64,000 bases of DNA from Anopheles merus (taxonomy: Eukaryota > Arthropoda > Insecta > Diptera > Culicidae), in the NCBI RefSeq assembly GCF_017562075.2, contig NC_054082.1:52214181-52278180 (forward strand). The letters run 5' to 3'. The notes below the pieces were generated by a model. That model searched no databases. It was not told the DNA's origin and was given only the letters and a program-made list of their open reading frames with translations. A program made the translations under genes and the position numbers. Positions 12,051 through 24,633 of the stretch are shown piece after piece (positions within the stretch are counted from its first letter, which is position 1; every line of letters starts with the position of its first letter).

Positions 12051-15000
12051 CTTCATTCATTTCTTCAATTTCTCTCAATTTTTAGTCCGGCGAAGCTGAA
12101 ACTACGCCAAAGCGTGTTTGTAAGCACATGCGCACTTGCAAAAGACGGTCCCTCGGAATGCTAGACGGTGCCAGAGCTTAGAGCTCCGGGAGCAAGAAAC
12201 TGCATCTAACAGCACGCCCTGACCACCGACAGTGAAAGAATATTTGTGTCTGGTTGGCCTAGCGAACGAAAGGAAAAGTGGTTCAGTCCATCACCACCGT
12301 TGGGGGTGGGGTTAGGTGCACCTTTCGAAGACATACGACTCCGTTTTCGGATGCCTCGGTGATGATGATATGTTTTAGCTCCATGAATTACACACTTGTA
12401 AATAGATGTTTTATTGCAATGGCACTTGAGGGAATTGTTTACAACATAAAAAGAACAAACAAATCGTTCACTTAGTTAGGCTTTCTCCCGATGTTGTGGA
12501 GCAGTTCTTTGATTCCTTCACTTTACTCCCTTTGTCAACTTGCTGCAGCCGCGAGTTCGCCATCTTCTTGCTGGTTTCCTTTTTGCGCTCGTCGTAACGC
12601 TTTGGGCCGAGCTCCTCTTCCGTCAAGATACGACTCATCATTATGCTGGCGGCAATCATGTTTAGCTTGTGGTGGAAATGTTCAAATGAATTTTTAAACA
12701 ACTAAGATAAATAACAGCGCTTGTGTTTAACGCGTTCACCGCAAATAGCAAGGTCGTTTCGGTGAAATGAAAATCACGTCAGCTGTTGATGCAACGCAGC
12801 AGCGCACTAGAAAACTTGTGTTCCTCTAAACAGCGTCCGTTCTTAGGCAGCGGAGAGCATACCGTTGAAGAGTGCCGCCACTAGCACCATACGGGCGAGG
12901 TGAAAATTGAGGCCGCATACAAGACAGAGAGTGCGCCTGAAAGAGAGAGAGAGAGAGAAACTTTCAAGTGTGTGGGAAATCTCCCGAACATACTGGAAGC
13001 GGTTTACTATGCGAAGGAAAATCGTTGCGCCGCGCAGCGTTTGCTCGCAATTTAAAGATGATGAACTGGCTGTCGGTGTGTGCGTGTGTGTGTTGGTGAG
13101 AAATTTCCTTATTATTTCGCGCACTCTCACAGATCAGTTGTGTTGGAGGGGAAATAAGTGATTTTCCCCTTTTTCTGTCCTCAAATGGCAAAAATACGCT
13201 TTATCTTGTACAATCTTGCCGAACGCGCAACGAAAGCTTTGCGGCGGGGGTGCTTTGCGAATAAAGTAAAGTTTGATTGCTTAGCGACAGATATAAAGCA
13301 GCCCTGAGGGTGTCTCATTCTCAAGGAGGGAGAGGGGTAGGGGAGAAGATGGTCGCAGGATGTTGGCAATCAGAGCACTTAAAGTCGGAAGCATTTCTAT
13401 TTGATCACTAATTTTCACTTACAGCAAATAAGCGACGCCCGGAACGAACAACCCCAGGGGTGGCCGGGGTGAGGTGAGAAGGAGGAAGAATGAGGCGGCG
13501 GAGCTGCGGAGGACCACAATCAGGGGAAAAATAAACCAAGATGGCCGCCGACAGGTGCTGGAAGACGAAGATGAGCACCGTTTGGTGGGATGAAAAGAGA
13601 GAGATAGAGAGAGAGAGAAAGAGAGTGTAAAAGAGAGTGTGTGAAAGCTGGAATGCCATTTCGATAGAAGTGTGACTAACAAGTGGTTAATGGAGCGTTT
13701 TTTCTCCCCCTATGGGAGGATCGAACGGACGGGGCAGGGTGAGAGGCCATTCCGGAGGGTGGAGAAAATTGAGTAACATAATACCGGTGTGGTGTGCCAT
13801 ACGGTGGTCGTGTGCACTGAGTCGGCCTTCGCAGATTGGTGGTTTGGTGTGGTGTGTGGTCCTTTTTCTTCCCTGTTCGTTTTTCCTCCCTTAGCATTGC
13901 TCTTCACTCACCCGCCTCCTGCCCGGGAAACGATAACTGGTATGCTCATTTTAAGTGGAGCGCAGATACATCTTTTCTGCCCGGCGTCGTAGTGTGTCGC
14001 ATCCCGGGGCAATTTGGCGGGGAGCCGGTGTGGTGATTGGGAAGCAGATTTTGTTAGCTTAGCTGAACGGATGAGCTTGGAGTGGTGGTCGGTGACACGC
14101 GGGGATAATGAGGCAAGCACTCATTTCATCTCGTTCTCGTTTCTCTGTTGCGTTTGCTAACTTTTATTAAGCGTGTCTTTTTAGGTGTCATTTACTTTGT
14201 TGGTCGTTTTTTCCGTGCGGGGTGAAACGCTCAACAATCCGGGGGGTAGTGATTGAGCGATAATTAATTGGTGTTGTTGCCTTCTTTGGTAGCGAAATCG
14301 AAGTTGTGGTTTAGAAGAAGTTGAGTTTATCGTTTACCAATTGTTTTTTAGATTTTTCGTTTATGTTAAGAGTAAATAATCAATTAAATAAATACAGTAT
14401 AAACATATATTTGCCTTTTGAAAGCGTTCAGTCGCCTCTTTTACTTTATAATTTATAATGCCCACTAACTCCACTAACTTCACAGAAATTGGTAAAGGTC
14501 TTTGGCTCTTTCTGGTTCGTATAACATTCACATCAAAAGGTATTTTCTTATTGAACTTAATTCGTATCTTGAAGCGTTTGATTGGAGATTGAAATGTTGT
14601 CGGTCAATTGAGAAAAATCGATACATTTTTTCTTCTTTCGTTTTTTCACTCTCAAATATCATTCCATTTTTTTCACATACCTAAAGAGCCTATTTGCCGT
14701 CGGTATGGCTATGAATTTAAATATCGCTATTTGACGCGATAGTGAGTCTACAGAAGAGAGGGTATAGAGGGTACAATTCCCCTACTATTGCCTTCGCGTT
14801 GAATTTTCCGACATTATTGCGTTTATTCACTTACCGTTCCCCGTAGTTATCTATCTTTTCGTGTTTTCTTTCCTTCCTTATCGAGCAATGCTAAGAGCGG
14901 GGGGACGGCCATATCAAAATACCACAATACACAGAAATATTTGTAAATGGTGTTTCGGTTTCCCCGCTGCTGCTGCTATGTCGTTACGCTAAAGTGCCAC

Positions 15001-17000
15001 TAATGGGTGTTCGTCGCTCGTCGCAAAGCGAGAAAAGGAGGAAAGGACACGCTCGGCTTCCTCGTGAGCGAGTGAGACACTGTACAAGCAAAAGGACCGG
15101 AAGGAGTACGATGATGATGGTGGTGGTGGTAGTTTCTCAAAGCGAAATTGAGTGATAAATCGGCTCGAATCACTTCGTCACAGCACCGCCACCACCACCA
15201 GTTGGTGGGGGAATCTCTTTAGTCGCTCGTCTCTCGCCAAACGATTTACAAATTCACTCCTCGGCACGCACCGATAAACGGCAGTGAACAACGACGCAAC
15301 GACGGCATGCACAGTGTGTGCATCTTAACGCGCAGCTGCCAACTCTGTTGGTGGGGAAAATGATGATTCTCCGCCACACGCCGATGGAGACGCATGGTAG
15401 CTCTCACTAATACGGTAAAGTAGCGCCGCCGAAGCAGCAACCGGAAAGGGGAACTGCTTTCTTTCGGAGGAGAATCGAATCTCACGCTTGTAAATATTGC
15501 ACCATGTTTCTGTGTGTGTGGTTTGTTTCGGTTGGTGTGTGTGTGTGTGTGTGTGTTGTGCACATAAATCGTCCCTTCTTCCACAAGTAATGGCGGCGTT
15601 TATTTTGGATAGCTCGCAAAAGGAGCAATAGCCTGGCACACTCCCATGACGATGGCGACGGGGCGGAGAACGATGGTGGGTTGTGTGTTTACGCGGGGGC
15701 CCTATGTGTTTCACGCGACACTCTCGTGCGAAATGTGCTCAAACGTAAAGTGATTGAGTTCAACTTTTGTTTTGGTGGGGTGTGAGTTCGCGGTTCATCT
15801 GGTTTCACAGATGTGTGTTTTTTGCTGTTCGGCTTCGTTTTTTCTACTCAGATTCACTTAACCAATTGAGTGGCAGAGAGGCAGAGGGGGTGTAGATAGC
15901 GGTAGAAGTGACATGTAAATTGATAGAGATGGAAGAACACGAGCGTGCAGAGGCTTGTTTGTGTTGTGTTGAGTTGTTTTTTTTTATATCTGACTAGTAG
16001 CACATAACACATATTGAAGAAGCAAGCGGTAGGAGCAGGGACGGAGTTTGGGCGTAGGGCAGGGGCGGCTTGTAGAACACTGATTGCTTCTTGATACACA
16101 AACACGATCGTCGGTAACGGACACAGCACCCAGCCCTTCGATGCTCCGCAAAGTGATGTTATTTTTTCAGCTATTTAATCGGACTAGAAGTTTCCCACGA
16201 GCGAGAGCACCGTTTGCTGGAGGGTAGCACCTCCGTTGCGAAGTGTTGATGCATGTATATAGATGCACGTACGCACTCACCGACACAACCACCCAAAAAA
16301 GTGGTAAAAAGATCATCGAAAGGAGTGAACCACCATACTGGGGGAACAGGAAAGAGAAAGAGAGAGCGAGACAGTGAGAAAAATGGCGTGCGAGTGAGAG
16401 AAAAAATGAAGCAGCGCGTTCGCTGTGGCCAGAGTCGTTGCGGCCATCGATATGGTGACTTCCGGCTGATGATCCATGGAATCCGCGTCAATCCGTCCTC
16501 GGGGCGGGCGTTGGGTGGGCTGGGGTGTTGGGATAAGCAAACATACCCCCCCCCCCTCATTCCTCATCGGCGTGTCTGAAATGAACGACATGCGCACAAA
16601 CGTGCCTCGGACGTGTGGTTTTCAAAGATGGAAGACGGCGCTGACTATTGGTGACACACGATTGGTGGCAATTACGTTTGCCCGGTTCGTCGTTTGTGTA
16701 TTATTTGTTTTTGTTTTGGGGAGCGAGCTGTACAAGCGGCACGCTTTTGATCCTTCCCCACCGGCCAGCACCGCGCGCGGGTCGCGTTACATTCGACGGC
16801 TGCAGCTCAGTCGCTCGCCAGACAGCGAACGGAACGGTTTGACGGATGGTGTCAAGCACGCGCTGCCGCTTGTGGAAGTAGATGAGCAACATTCGACCGA
16901 TGACGACGCGAATAATTACGATTGTCATTTATATCGTGTTGAAAGCTTGGTTGATGCACGGAAAGGGCATTTCTTTGATGGCGTTTTATTTTTCATTGGC
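12051..17000. other. Non-coding, GC-moderate with GA and GT runs
   Basis: GA-rich runs lie at about 12942-12958 and 13595-13625, a GT run at about 15534-15554, C11 at 16546-16556 and an AT-rich patch at 14340-14700. An imperfect inverted pair of GGT/CCACC runs lies around 15117-15132 and 15187-15200. The open frame starting at 16476 is listed separately. Confidence 0.5.
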
Positions 17001-17141
17001 AATGGTGACCATGCGTCATACAATAATAGTTTTCATGAAAAATACATATTAAACACAAGCATAATTAAATTGTGGTCATTATACAAAACAACAAAACATT
17101 ATTCGCACATAGTTTCTCGTTGTCTTTTAACTATTATTTAA
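16476..17141 (+). other. Longest open frame (221 codons), unproven
   Basis: This is the longest ATG-to-stop frame in the window. I recognise no family. From an internal Met (residue 36 or 39) it would read as a short cytoplasmic tail, one hydrophobic segment at about residues 63-82 suited to a membrane anchor, then a polar region rich in Arg, Ser and Asp. This resembles the start of a type II membrane protein. Against it, the first 35 residues cross a C11 homopolymer, the last 60 codons enter AT-rich DNA with poor coding character, and one such frame is expected about once in several windows of this size by chance. No clear splice donor decides its end. I treat it as a candidate only. Confidence 0.15.
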
Positions 17142-17331
17142 TATTTGTTAAATACTGGAAAGGGCTCAGTGCATTATATCACTTACGATGTTTCTCCTAT
17201 GGTTCATTATTTTGCATTTCTTGGTTTGTTGCAAACTGCAACAGGACTTTTTCTTTCGCCAGTTGGTAATTATTTTTTAAGTTAAAGCAAGCGTTTTTAA
17301 AGCTTTCTTATTATTTTTTTTTTTTCGTTAG

Positions 17332-17510
17332 AGATGCTAAAAAATCCGTCATTTTTCGTGGGCTTTGACGAAAGAGTGTCCTTGCATCTTTCGCTTAGCC
17401 TAGATCAGGATCTTTCGGGAATGCTCAACCTGATCAGTGGTAGAGACACAAGAAATAACACTGTGCCAGCGAATCGACCGTTAATAATAATTCACATGTA
17501 TTTTACATAA
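17332..17510 (+). other. Possible cryptic exon after a strong acceptor
   Basis: A long T tract ending TTTTTTCGTTAG at 17331 is a good acceptor. The following bases hold an ATG at 17334 and a 58-residue frame to a stop at 17510, in otherwise AT-rich DNA. A weak donor-like GTAGAG lies after CTGATCAGTG near 17440. I recognise no family. It could be an alternative exon linked to the frame upstream, or chance. Confidence 0.15.
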
Positions 17511-17573
17511 TAATTTAAAACATGTTTGATTTTCAAATATGTTTCCTCTGTACTGAAATGTATTCTTTCGAGA

Positions 17574-17589
17574 AACTTGTTAACAAGTT
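17574..17589. repeat. 16-bp perfect palindrome AACTTGTTAACAAGTT
   Basis: An exact self-complementary 16-mer. Its 12-bp core CTTGTTAACAAG recurs once, at about 27426-27437. The function is unknown. It could be a dimeric factor site or chance in AT-rich DNA. Confidence 0.8.
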
Positions 17590-17706
17590 AAACTTTAAAT
17601 TATTAAATTTTAAGGCACACCTTATTAAGACATTTACCTCGAAGCTTTACAAATGAAATACACGAAGCATATGTAATGAAACGGAATAGCGAGGAAGAGA
17701 AAGAAT

Positions 17707-17882
17707 TGGTTGAAACACCATCCTTAATTGTAATGATATTTTTCCCCTTTACAGATATTATTATTATTGTGTGCGGATAGTTTGATTGTTATAAATTTAA
17801 CAATTAAATTATCCACGCACAATAATAATAATATCAGTAATGGGGAAAATATCATTACAATTAAGGAAGGTGTTTCAACCAA
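17707..17882. repeat. 176-bp near-perfect palindrome with almost no loop
   Basis: The left arm starts TTGGTTGAAACACC at 17707 and the right arm ends GGTGTTTCAACCAA at 17882. The arms, about 88 bp each, meet at about 17794. Differences include several transitions near the centre and a 2-base gap. No target duplication is visible beyond the ends, and the sequences outside the arms do not pair. It may be a MITE of unknown family or a recent inverted duplication. In a transcript it would form a long hairpin suited to Dicer-type processing. Open frames on both strands here are mirror images of the palindrome and are not genes. Confidence 0.85.
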
Positions 17883-18437
17883 GCGATTGAATTCAAATGA
17901 GAAATCAAATGAAATTACTCCAATGAAAATGTTTTTGAATTTGTTATCAAACAATTACAGAAAGGAAACACATGTTGTTTTTATTTGATTAAGACACATT
18001 TGTTAAAAGTAATTAAATTAGTACGCAATAAAAGTAAGAAATTTAGTACGAAAAGAGGCATTTTACTTATTTTTTATCAAAAAGAAAAATAGGAAAAGGA
18101 CAAGAAACTTAATGATACTATTTAAAAAAAAGTAAATCGCAGCATTTAAATTGAAAGTTATTAATATAGAATTTATGTTATTTGTTAAGAAAATCAATTG
18201 CTAGAAAATCAAACAAATTGTGAGAAATCGTTATTATATCTGGAATAATTGTACCACCATTAAAAACTGTAGATGGGGTTTGATTGTTGTATTTATTTTT
18301 GTTGACGGTACAATGAAAAAAAGTAAGAAATACTCCTTGCCAAGGAGATTATTCTCACGGTATTTGAACCTTTCAAAATAAACCGATCCGTAGTGAAGAA
18401 GCCCAGCCAAGAGAGGGTACAGCAGAGAGTAGTACAA
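17883..18437. other. AT-rich non-coding DNA
   Basis: Dense stops in all frames and many A/T runs. Nothing else seen. Confidence 0.6.
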
Positions 18438-18467
18438 CATCATCATCATCATCGTCGTCGTCGTCAT
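18438..18467. repeat. (CAT)5(CGT)4CAT trinucleotide repeat
   Basis: Five CAT units pass into four CGT units, then CAT. The same CAT-to-CGT pattern recurs at 35987-36010. Simple CAT repeats are also at 25085-25105 (seven units) and 52548-52562 (five units). Confidence 0.95.
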
Positions 18468-21400
18468 TTTTCAGTGGATGCTACTCTGGTGAGTGTTCTC
18501 CTTTTGCCCTGGAGTGGGAGTAGTGGTCTCTCCAGACCGTGTACGATGGCCCAGTGAATAGCCCAGTGCCCAGTTACAAGTGCCCCGTTTCGTCAAGTTA
18601 CAAGCCCCTCCCGTCGTGTTTCCCCGCAAGAAGCGCGCGGGCGCGCGCCACAGACACCACCTTCTAACAGTGTGCGGTGCTGTAGTAGCTGGCGGGCTAC
18701 GGGACACAACGAGGCATTTTCGAGTGGGGTTTTCTTTGTGTTTACAACGGGTAGAACACGGCGCGGGGCTGGAGGGTTTTGTTGTTGACCCGGTTCTCTT
18801 GGCACTTTTCATCGTTCGTTGTGCCGGTTCGTTGCCAGCTGCCTACTGGCAGCCGTTATTTCATTTACCTTTTCGCCACACTGGATGGAAGGAGGTAGAC
18901 GGGGAAGGGAAGGAATAGGAAAGAGTGTTTGCAAGTGTAAGAAAAGGATGCACCCGGGTTGAGCACGATTCACCGTACCCGTACCCTCTCCTCTCCCCCG
19001 CTACGACCGTTGTGTTTGCCAAGGGTGGCTTGGGTGCAGGCAAGTGTTGAGAAATGTTTCTTCTATTTGATGGCCCGAGTGTGCAGCCCCTGTCTCATTT
19101 TACCACTTGACTTTTGTATGAACTTTTCCTGAAGCTGCCTCCTTCACCGAGGAGCGATGATGGCACAGGCACAAGTGAGTGAGGCTCGAGCTTTGGCGAA
19201 CAAAACAGGCTGGACACCTTTTGCCTTGTGTTGTTAGCGGGTGGAGTGTAGAATCGTTACTCGAGTACACACCGAAGAGCCGCCGGAAGACGAGCAGCAC
19301 ACTGTGTAAATGGTTTGTATAGGGGTTTTTTTTTCAATACATTCTGTTTGTGTGTGTTACATCGCTCATGTTTTATAGAGAATGCTTCCGCGTGATGGTT
19401 TTTCGCATGGGTCGGTTTTATCGCTCCTCGTGGCGCGCTGCTGGTACTCGACACGCGACGGTGCTCTGGAGGAGACTGGACGGTGCCAGCGGGGTAGTTC
19501 ACAGCTTAAGAGGCGTATAATTGGGATGTGGAGAATTTCTTCCATGCTCTGTATATGTATGGGAGGGTCGGGTGTAGCTGTCGGTGCAGTTTCTGTTGTC
19601 GTTACAATGGTGTGTACAGTGCAAAGCAGCTATTTTCTTTGTAATTTAAAATATCAAGCAGGTTTAATTAGGGAATGTTCTTTCCACGGTACTTAATATG
19701 TAATGTTCTTTTCCGTCACACAGCGGCACAACGGTATATTCAAAAGAGTTGCATGTTTTATGAACGTTAGTTTTCAATCATGCACTGTGAACTGCGCGTC
19801 TAGATCAAGGACAACATGTCTTGTACGTTTTACAAGATCGCTGCCTAGACTGTGTTCTCCGAACAGGGGTGGGAAAGCATTTTTTTAGAAGCTTTTTTTG
19901 TACGATTGGTTTGGATTGGAGGTACATGTTTTTATGATCGTGTGCTCTACATACTCTCTCCGTTCAAATGGAAGGAAAATTGGCAACAAACAAAGGGATG
20001 GAAGAGCAATCGAAATGCAATTTGTTTCTGTTGCTGAATGTTGATCAGTTCTCTATAATAATGAACCCTTCACCCAGCAGATGATGATTGGGTAGGTTAC
20101 GCCACAAAGATAGAAATTGCTCTGTTTATATCGAAACAAAAAATTACAATGTTGTGAGGGCCGTTTTGGCACAGTGGGTTGTTTGAGTTGTTTCTTTTTG
20201 TTTTATAAACTTTTTACTATTGAAGTAGAAGTATGCAAAGCTTTTATTATTTGTTTTGTTGAGATTGTATTTGCAGCACGGTTTTTACTTGTAGATAGCA
20301 AGTAATAGTAAAACCAGTGAATATTTTGTCCCATTTCAATAGCGCGTAAATCTCATCGTGCTTCATTACACCAAGATTATATCGCTGACCAAGAGACAGA
20401 GGGAGAGAGAGAGAGGGAAAGGAAGGGCAAAGCTCAAGGGCACGCAACCGTCGGTGGTCGGTGGTATCCTCTGCGGCCCAATGATGATGATGGGGCCTGG
20501 ATCGTGCGAGAGAAAATTACCTTTTTTGCTCAGTCAACGGGTTGTCGGCTGTTCTAGAAAGTCAGAAAAATGAAGCAAAAATGAAATAAAATAAATCGAA
20601 ACGACAATGATGCTGATGATGATGTTTTGCTGCCGCGCGGTCATGACGATGCTCTGCTGCTGACGGTGATGGCAGAGCGGAGAACTTTGCTCAAGCAACT
20701 GCGCGTCCTTCCCGTTTGTGTGTGTGTGTGTGTCCCCTACCCCATCACTTCCTTTCCGTGCGAGCGAATTGCTCCGTTTAATGAGTGTGTTGGGTGGTAA
20801 ATTGTCCAACCAGAGTCCGGAGCGCAACCGAGGAGGGCCGGCCAGAGCATGTGAAACCGCTGGGGGAAGCCCTTGAAAATTGGCCAGTATCTCTGCTCTT
20901 CTCGCGCTCGGTCCAAAACACACCCACCCCACACCAAGCCAAAAGAAGCGTCCGTTTCACTCCGTCGAGAACGGGGCAAGACGCAGCGGCAATCAAAGCG
21001 TTTCATTCTAGCTGCTTGCCTGTTCCGTTTTGCTTCTTCTTCTCCTCCTCTACCCCCCCCCCCCCTCCCCAGGGGGAAATGGGACGTTGGTGGAGTTGAT
21101 GGCGTCGCGAGGAAGGGAGGCGCATGTTGTGTGAGCATTCCTTTTTGTCGTGGCCCACCTTATCTTCTCGCCTCTTTTCCGCAAAAACCCGATGGCCAAA
21201 CCAGAAGACGACACACCGTACCAACCGGACGAACATCGGGAGGCTCCACGTGGAGTGCAAAATTTTATAATTTACTTCTGAACACGCACGCAGACACACA
21301 CAGACACAGCCGCCAGCCATATGGTTTAGGGAGGAGGGGTAAGGGTTCTCTTTTCTCATATAATCTTCCAATTTCCAGCTTAGTTTTTGTTGCTGTGCTT

Positions 21401-23687
21401 TTTGTTGTTGTTGTTGTTGTTGAGGAGGAGGAAGAGTGGTGGGGTTGTGTTGCTGCTGCCCTCGTAACATGCTCGGTTGCAGCTTGTCGTTTTATGCGGT
21501 TCCTCTAGCAAGTTGCACTAACGTCGGAAAATGCTCGCTCTTGGTATTGGTTTGCGGTTTGAGGTTTGAAGCCATTCGGAGTGGTAAAAAGTTGGTTTAG
21601 TTTTAGGTGTTTTTGTTTTCTTCTTCGGTGCATTACTCATATTTTTGTTGTGCATTCATTTGTATTTTAGTTTAAACTGTTTGGCTGATTCTCGTTTTAT
21701 GTTTTAAGGGGAAGCTTAAGGCGTAACCTGTTAAGGGGTTTTTTTATTTAAATAATGTTTTAATATTTTAATATATCATAATGTTCGCAAACCAATTCCT
21801 ACTGAAGATTCATATATTTAGAATATTTATCATGGGAAAAAATTGAGCACCTCGTTTTCATTCACATATATGTTTTCCTTGCACGATCTTTCTTTGTGAA
21901 GAATAAATACCCTTTACTTGGATCGTATGTTTTTTCTCTTCCTTTTTCAACCCTGTCATTTCGAATGCCGTCCTTGGAGAACGATGCTACATAAATGTAT
22001 TCACACACAAAAACCCTGATAAAATAGCGAATCACAGACCGTACGGATTTGTTTTTTTGTTCAACTCTCCGTTCAATTCATGTTTCGAATGGTCAGTGTG
22101 TTTTTTTCCTTTCTTGTGCATTGGTCATCGCTTCCCTTATGATCTGTGTGGTTTTTTTTGGTTGCACTTTTGCGCATTCTCGGCATGGGGTTTGTGCCTT
22201 CCGTTACCTTTTCTACCCTTTCTTTAGCGCTCTTTCTCTCTCTGCGAGCTTTTGGCTCTGTTGTTTCTGTTTCCGTAGGTCGAAGGCGTGCACAAGGCGA
22301 GCGTGTTGTTGATTACAGTTATTATCGTTATTATTCGTGTAGTGTTATTTTATTTCCCCACACCACCCCCTTTCTCTCGGTGTGCTGTGTGACTTTACGT
22401 TAGTGATTTTGTGCGCCGATGTTGTTTGCCGCGCTAAATTGCGACCAAGGCGAAGAGCGAAACACGCGGAAAAAGGCGGACAGATTGGGTTCCCCGCGAG
22501 TACCTCAGGGCACCGGCGCGGACGAGGAAGTGTTATACCAAACGACGTTGAGCATTCGGTTTCGGGGTTTCCCTTTTTTTTGCTTCCACACTCGCCCACC
22601 GGCAGCAGGAACGCACGACTTGACACAGGGGGAAGGTATTGAAAATAAGTTCTTCGTTTCGGAAACTATCGTTCGCTCGATACCCGCGCGGCTTTAGTTT
22701 ATTTCCTCGTCGGTTTTGTCGGACCTGTGTGTGCTCTGTGCGAACGAGAGCTGGCAGACAACAAGAGAACACGGGGCATGATGGCACACCATTGCGGCAT
22801 CGAGTCGAGTGGCGTGGGGCAAGGTGAATGGTTGATGGTTGGGTCTCTTTTAATGGATTTATGATCGACTTCAGCCACGGCGGTCAGGAGACAACCAGGG
22901 ACTGGTTGTGTGTGTGCGTGTGTGTGTCTCGGTCATTGTCTGCCGACTCGATAGCGACACACGAATGGGCAAAAGGGGAGGAAAAACAGAAACACCGACC
23001 GTCGTTCGATAGCCGTAAGGAAGATTTTTGCCACTCAATTGTGGCCTCTTGCACTCTGCTTCGCCTTTTGCTTACGGCGGAATCGGTGGTACACATCGCA
23101 TAGTTTATGTTTGCATTTAGTGTCAGAACGGAGAGAACCCAATCATGGGGCGTTTTTGTGCCCCACTTCGAGGGTGTTTTTGGGTACTACGCCCCAGGAG
23201 TGAGAAGACGCTAGATGGTTTATTTTTATTATTCATAATGAATGGGTATCAATCTGGGGACGTGGAACTAAACCAATGCAATATTATGATTCGATGTGCC
23301 TGTTTGTGTGTGTGTGTGTTTGTTGAAACCGAACATTTAGCTTGAAGCTGTAGGAAGGAAATACAAACAAGCCGCTCGCACGCTTGTTTGGCATGCTTAA
23401 GCATGTACATTGAACCCCCACTGTACATTAAAACGCACGCAGGGGGGGGGGGGGGCTTCAAAGGGGCTTCAAAGTGTCACTGCTTGATGGGCTTTGGGTT
23501 TGTGTGTGAGTGTGTGTGTGTGTGCATAACAAAAGACAGTTAGAAAATGAAAAAAAATGCACAACAAGAACAAGCTTCCACCGGAGCAGAAGGGTCGCTT
23601 ACACCCAGCTGTAAGTGGCCGTCAATTTCTCACCCTACTTTGTCACGCTAGGGTAAATTATTAGCCAAGCTAATGAACGAAACGATG

Positions 23688-23689
<2 letters not shown>
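18468..23689. other. Non-coding, GC-moderate with poly-C/G and short repeats
   Basis: Contains a GA-rich run near 20398-20418, a GT run near 20717-20733, C13 at 21053-21065, (TTG)7 at 21402-21422, an AT-rich island at 21600-22040 and G14 at 23442-23455. A 14-bp palindrome CATGCTTAAGCATG lies at 23392-23405. The 211-codon frame from 20873 is Pro/Arg/Val low complexity generated by the C run and TTG run, and is not called. An acceptor-like CCGTCACACAG near 19726 has no paired donor that I can see. Confidence 0.5.
23442..23455. repeat. G14 homopolymer
   Basis: Uninterrupted G run. One of about a dozen C or G runs of ten or more bases in the window. Confidence 0.9.

Positions 23690-23772
<83 letters not shown>
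23690..23772. repeat. (GT)n microsatellite, 83 bp
   Basis: Pure TG/GT dinucleotides, giving Cys-Val on the plus strand and Thr-His on the minus strand. The open frames that run through it are artefacts. Such tracts can adopt Z-DNA and are common in insect introns. Confidence 0.97.
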
Positions 23773-23775
<3 letters not shown>

Positions 23776-24619
23776 TCCGCCCTGCGGGAGAAGGGGTTTG
23801 GGTGCTGGAAGCTCTCGCCTACGCCGTTTCCTTTGTCTTTGAGCGTTTTGTAAATAAGCGCACCTCTTTTTACCTGTGTGTGGTGAAGGTTTCGCTTCCC
23901 GCTGTCTGCCCTCATCCACTCTTTTACAATAGGGTTGAAGGGGGAAGTAGTTTTGTGTTGCAGCATAAAAAAAGAAGGCAACAAAGCTTACCTCAACGAG
24001 CCCCAAGCCCCAGCGAAACAAAACGCTAAAATGTAATGAGAATTAAAAGGCAAATAAGGAAGCTTACAGCGGGGACGACGGAAACAGGGCATTAAAAAAT
24101 CAAACCAAAAGCGAGCGCGTGGTGAGCATCGGGCAAAGAAGTGGTGGAGGGGGGGGGGGTGTGTTGGGGCAACAGCGGCAACAAAAAAGTGTACGAGGGA
24201 AAAGAAAAGAAATGGTCTCATTTATGTTTCAATTTTACGCCTCCATACATTTGCTTAACGGATGGGTTACGCCACGAATAGCGTTGGTGGGGGGAGGTGG
24301 GGGGCAGGTAGTGGAAGTGGGGCGTGTCGCGTCCGGTCGTTGTGCCAGCCGCTCGCTCCAATACGGCAGCGGCGAATGATGGTGTTACAGGGTGTCCCTG
24401 CTCTTGTTCCTCTCCACCACTCTCCTCCGTCAGCTCCGTCACGCAAGTCAATGGTTTACGGGTGCCCTTTGCCTTTTTCCCTGCACTTTCCCCCGGCCCA
24501 ACGAGCCCAACGCCGGGTGGTTTCATTCGCGCTCCATCCGGCAATGACCGACCGTGACAGAGGAGGAGGGAGAAAGAAGGGAGAAGGAGGTGAACAAATC
24601 GCCGCGAATGGACTCTTTC

Positions 24620-24633
24620 GCGCTTATAAGCGC
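24620..24633. repeat. 14-bp palindrome GCGCTTATAAGCGC with TATA core
   Basis: Exact self-complementary 14-mer whose centre is TTATAA. It could be a symmetric TATA-like site in GC-moderate DNA. No initiator or coding frame makes a promoter call secure. Confidence 0.6.

Noticed and set aside
20873..21508. 211-codon plus-strand open frame
   Set aside because: It crosses C13 and (TTG)7, is Pro/Arg/Val low complexity, and overlaps an equally long minus-strand frame. Its length is near chance for this composition.
23690..23772. Possible CRISPR-like or coding repeat
   Set aside because: It is a pure GT dinucleotide run with no spacers.
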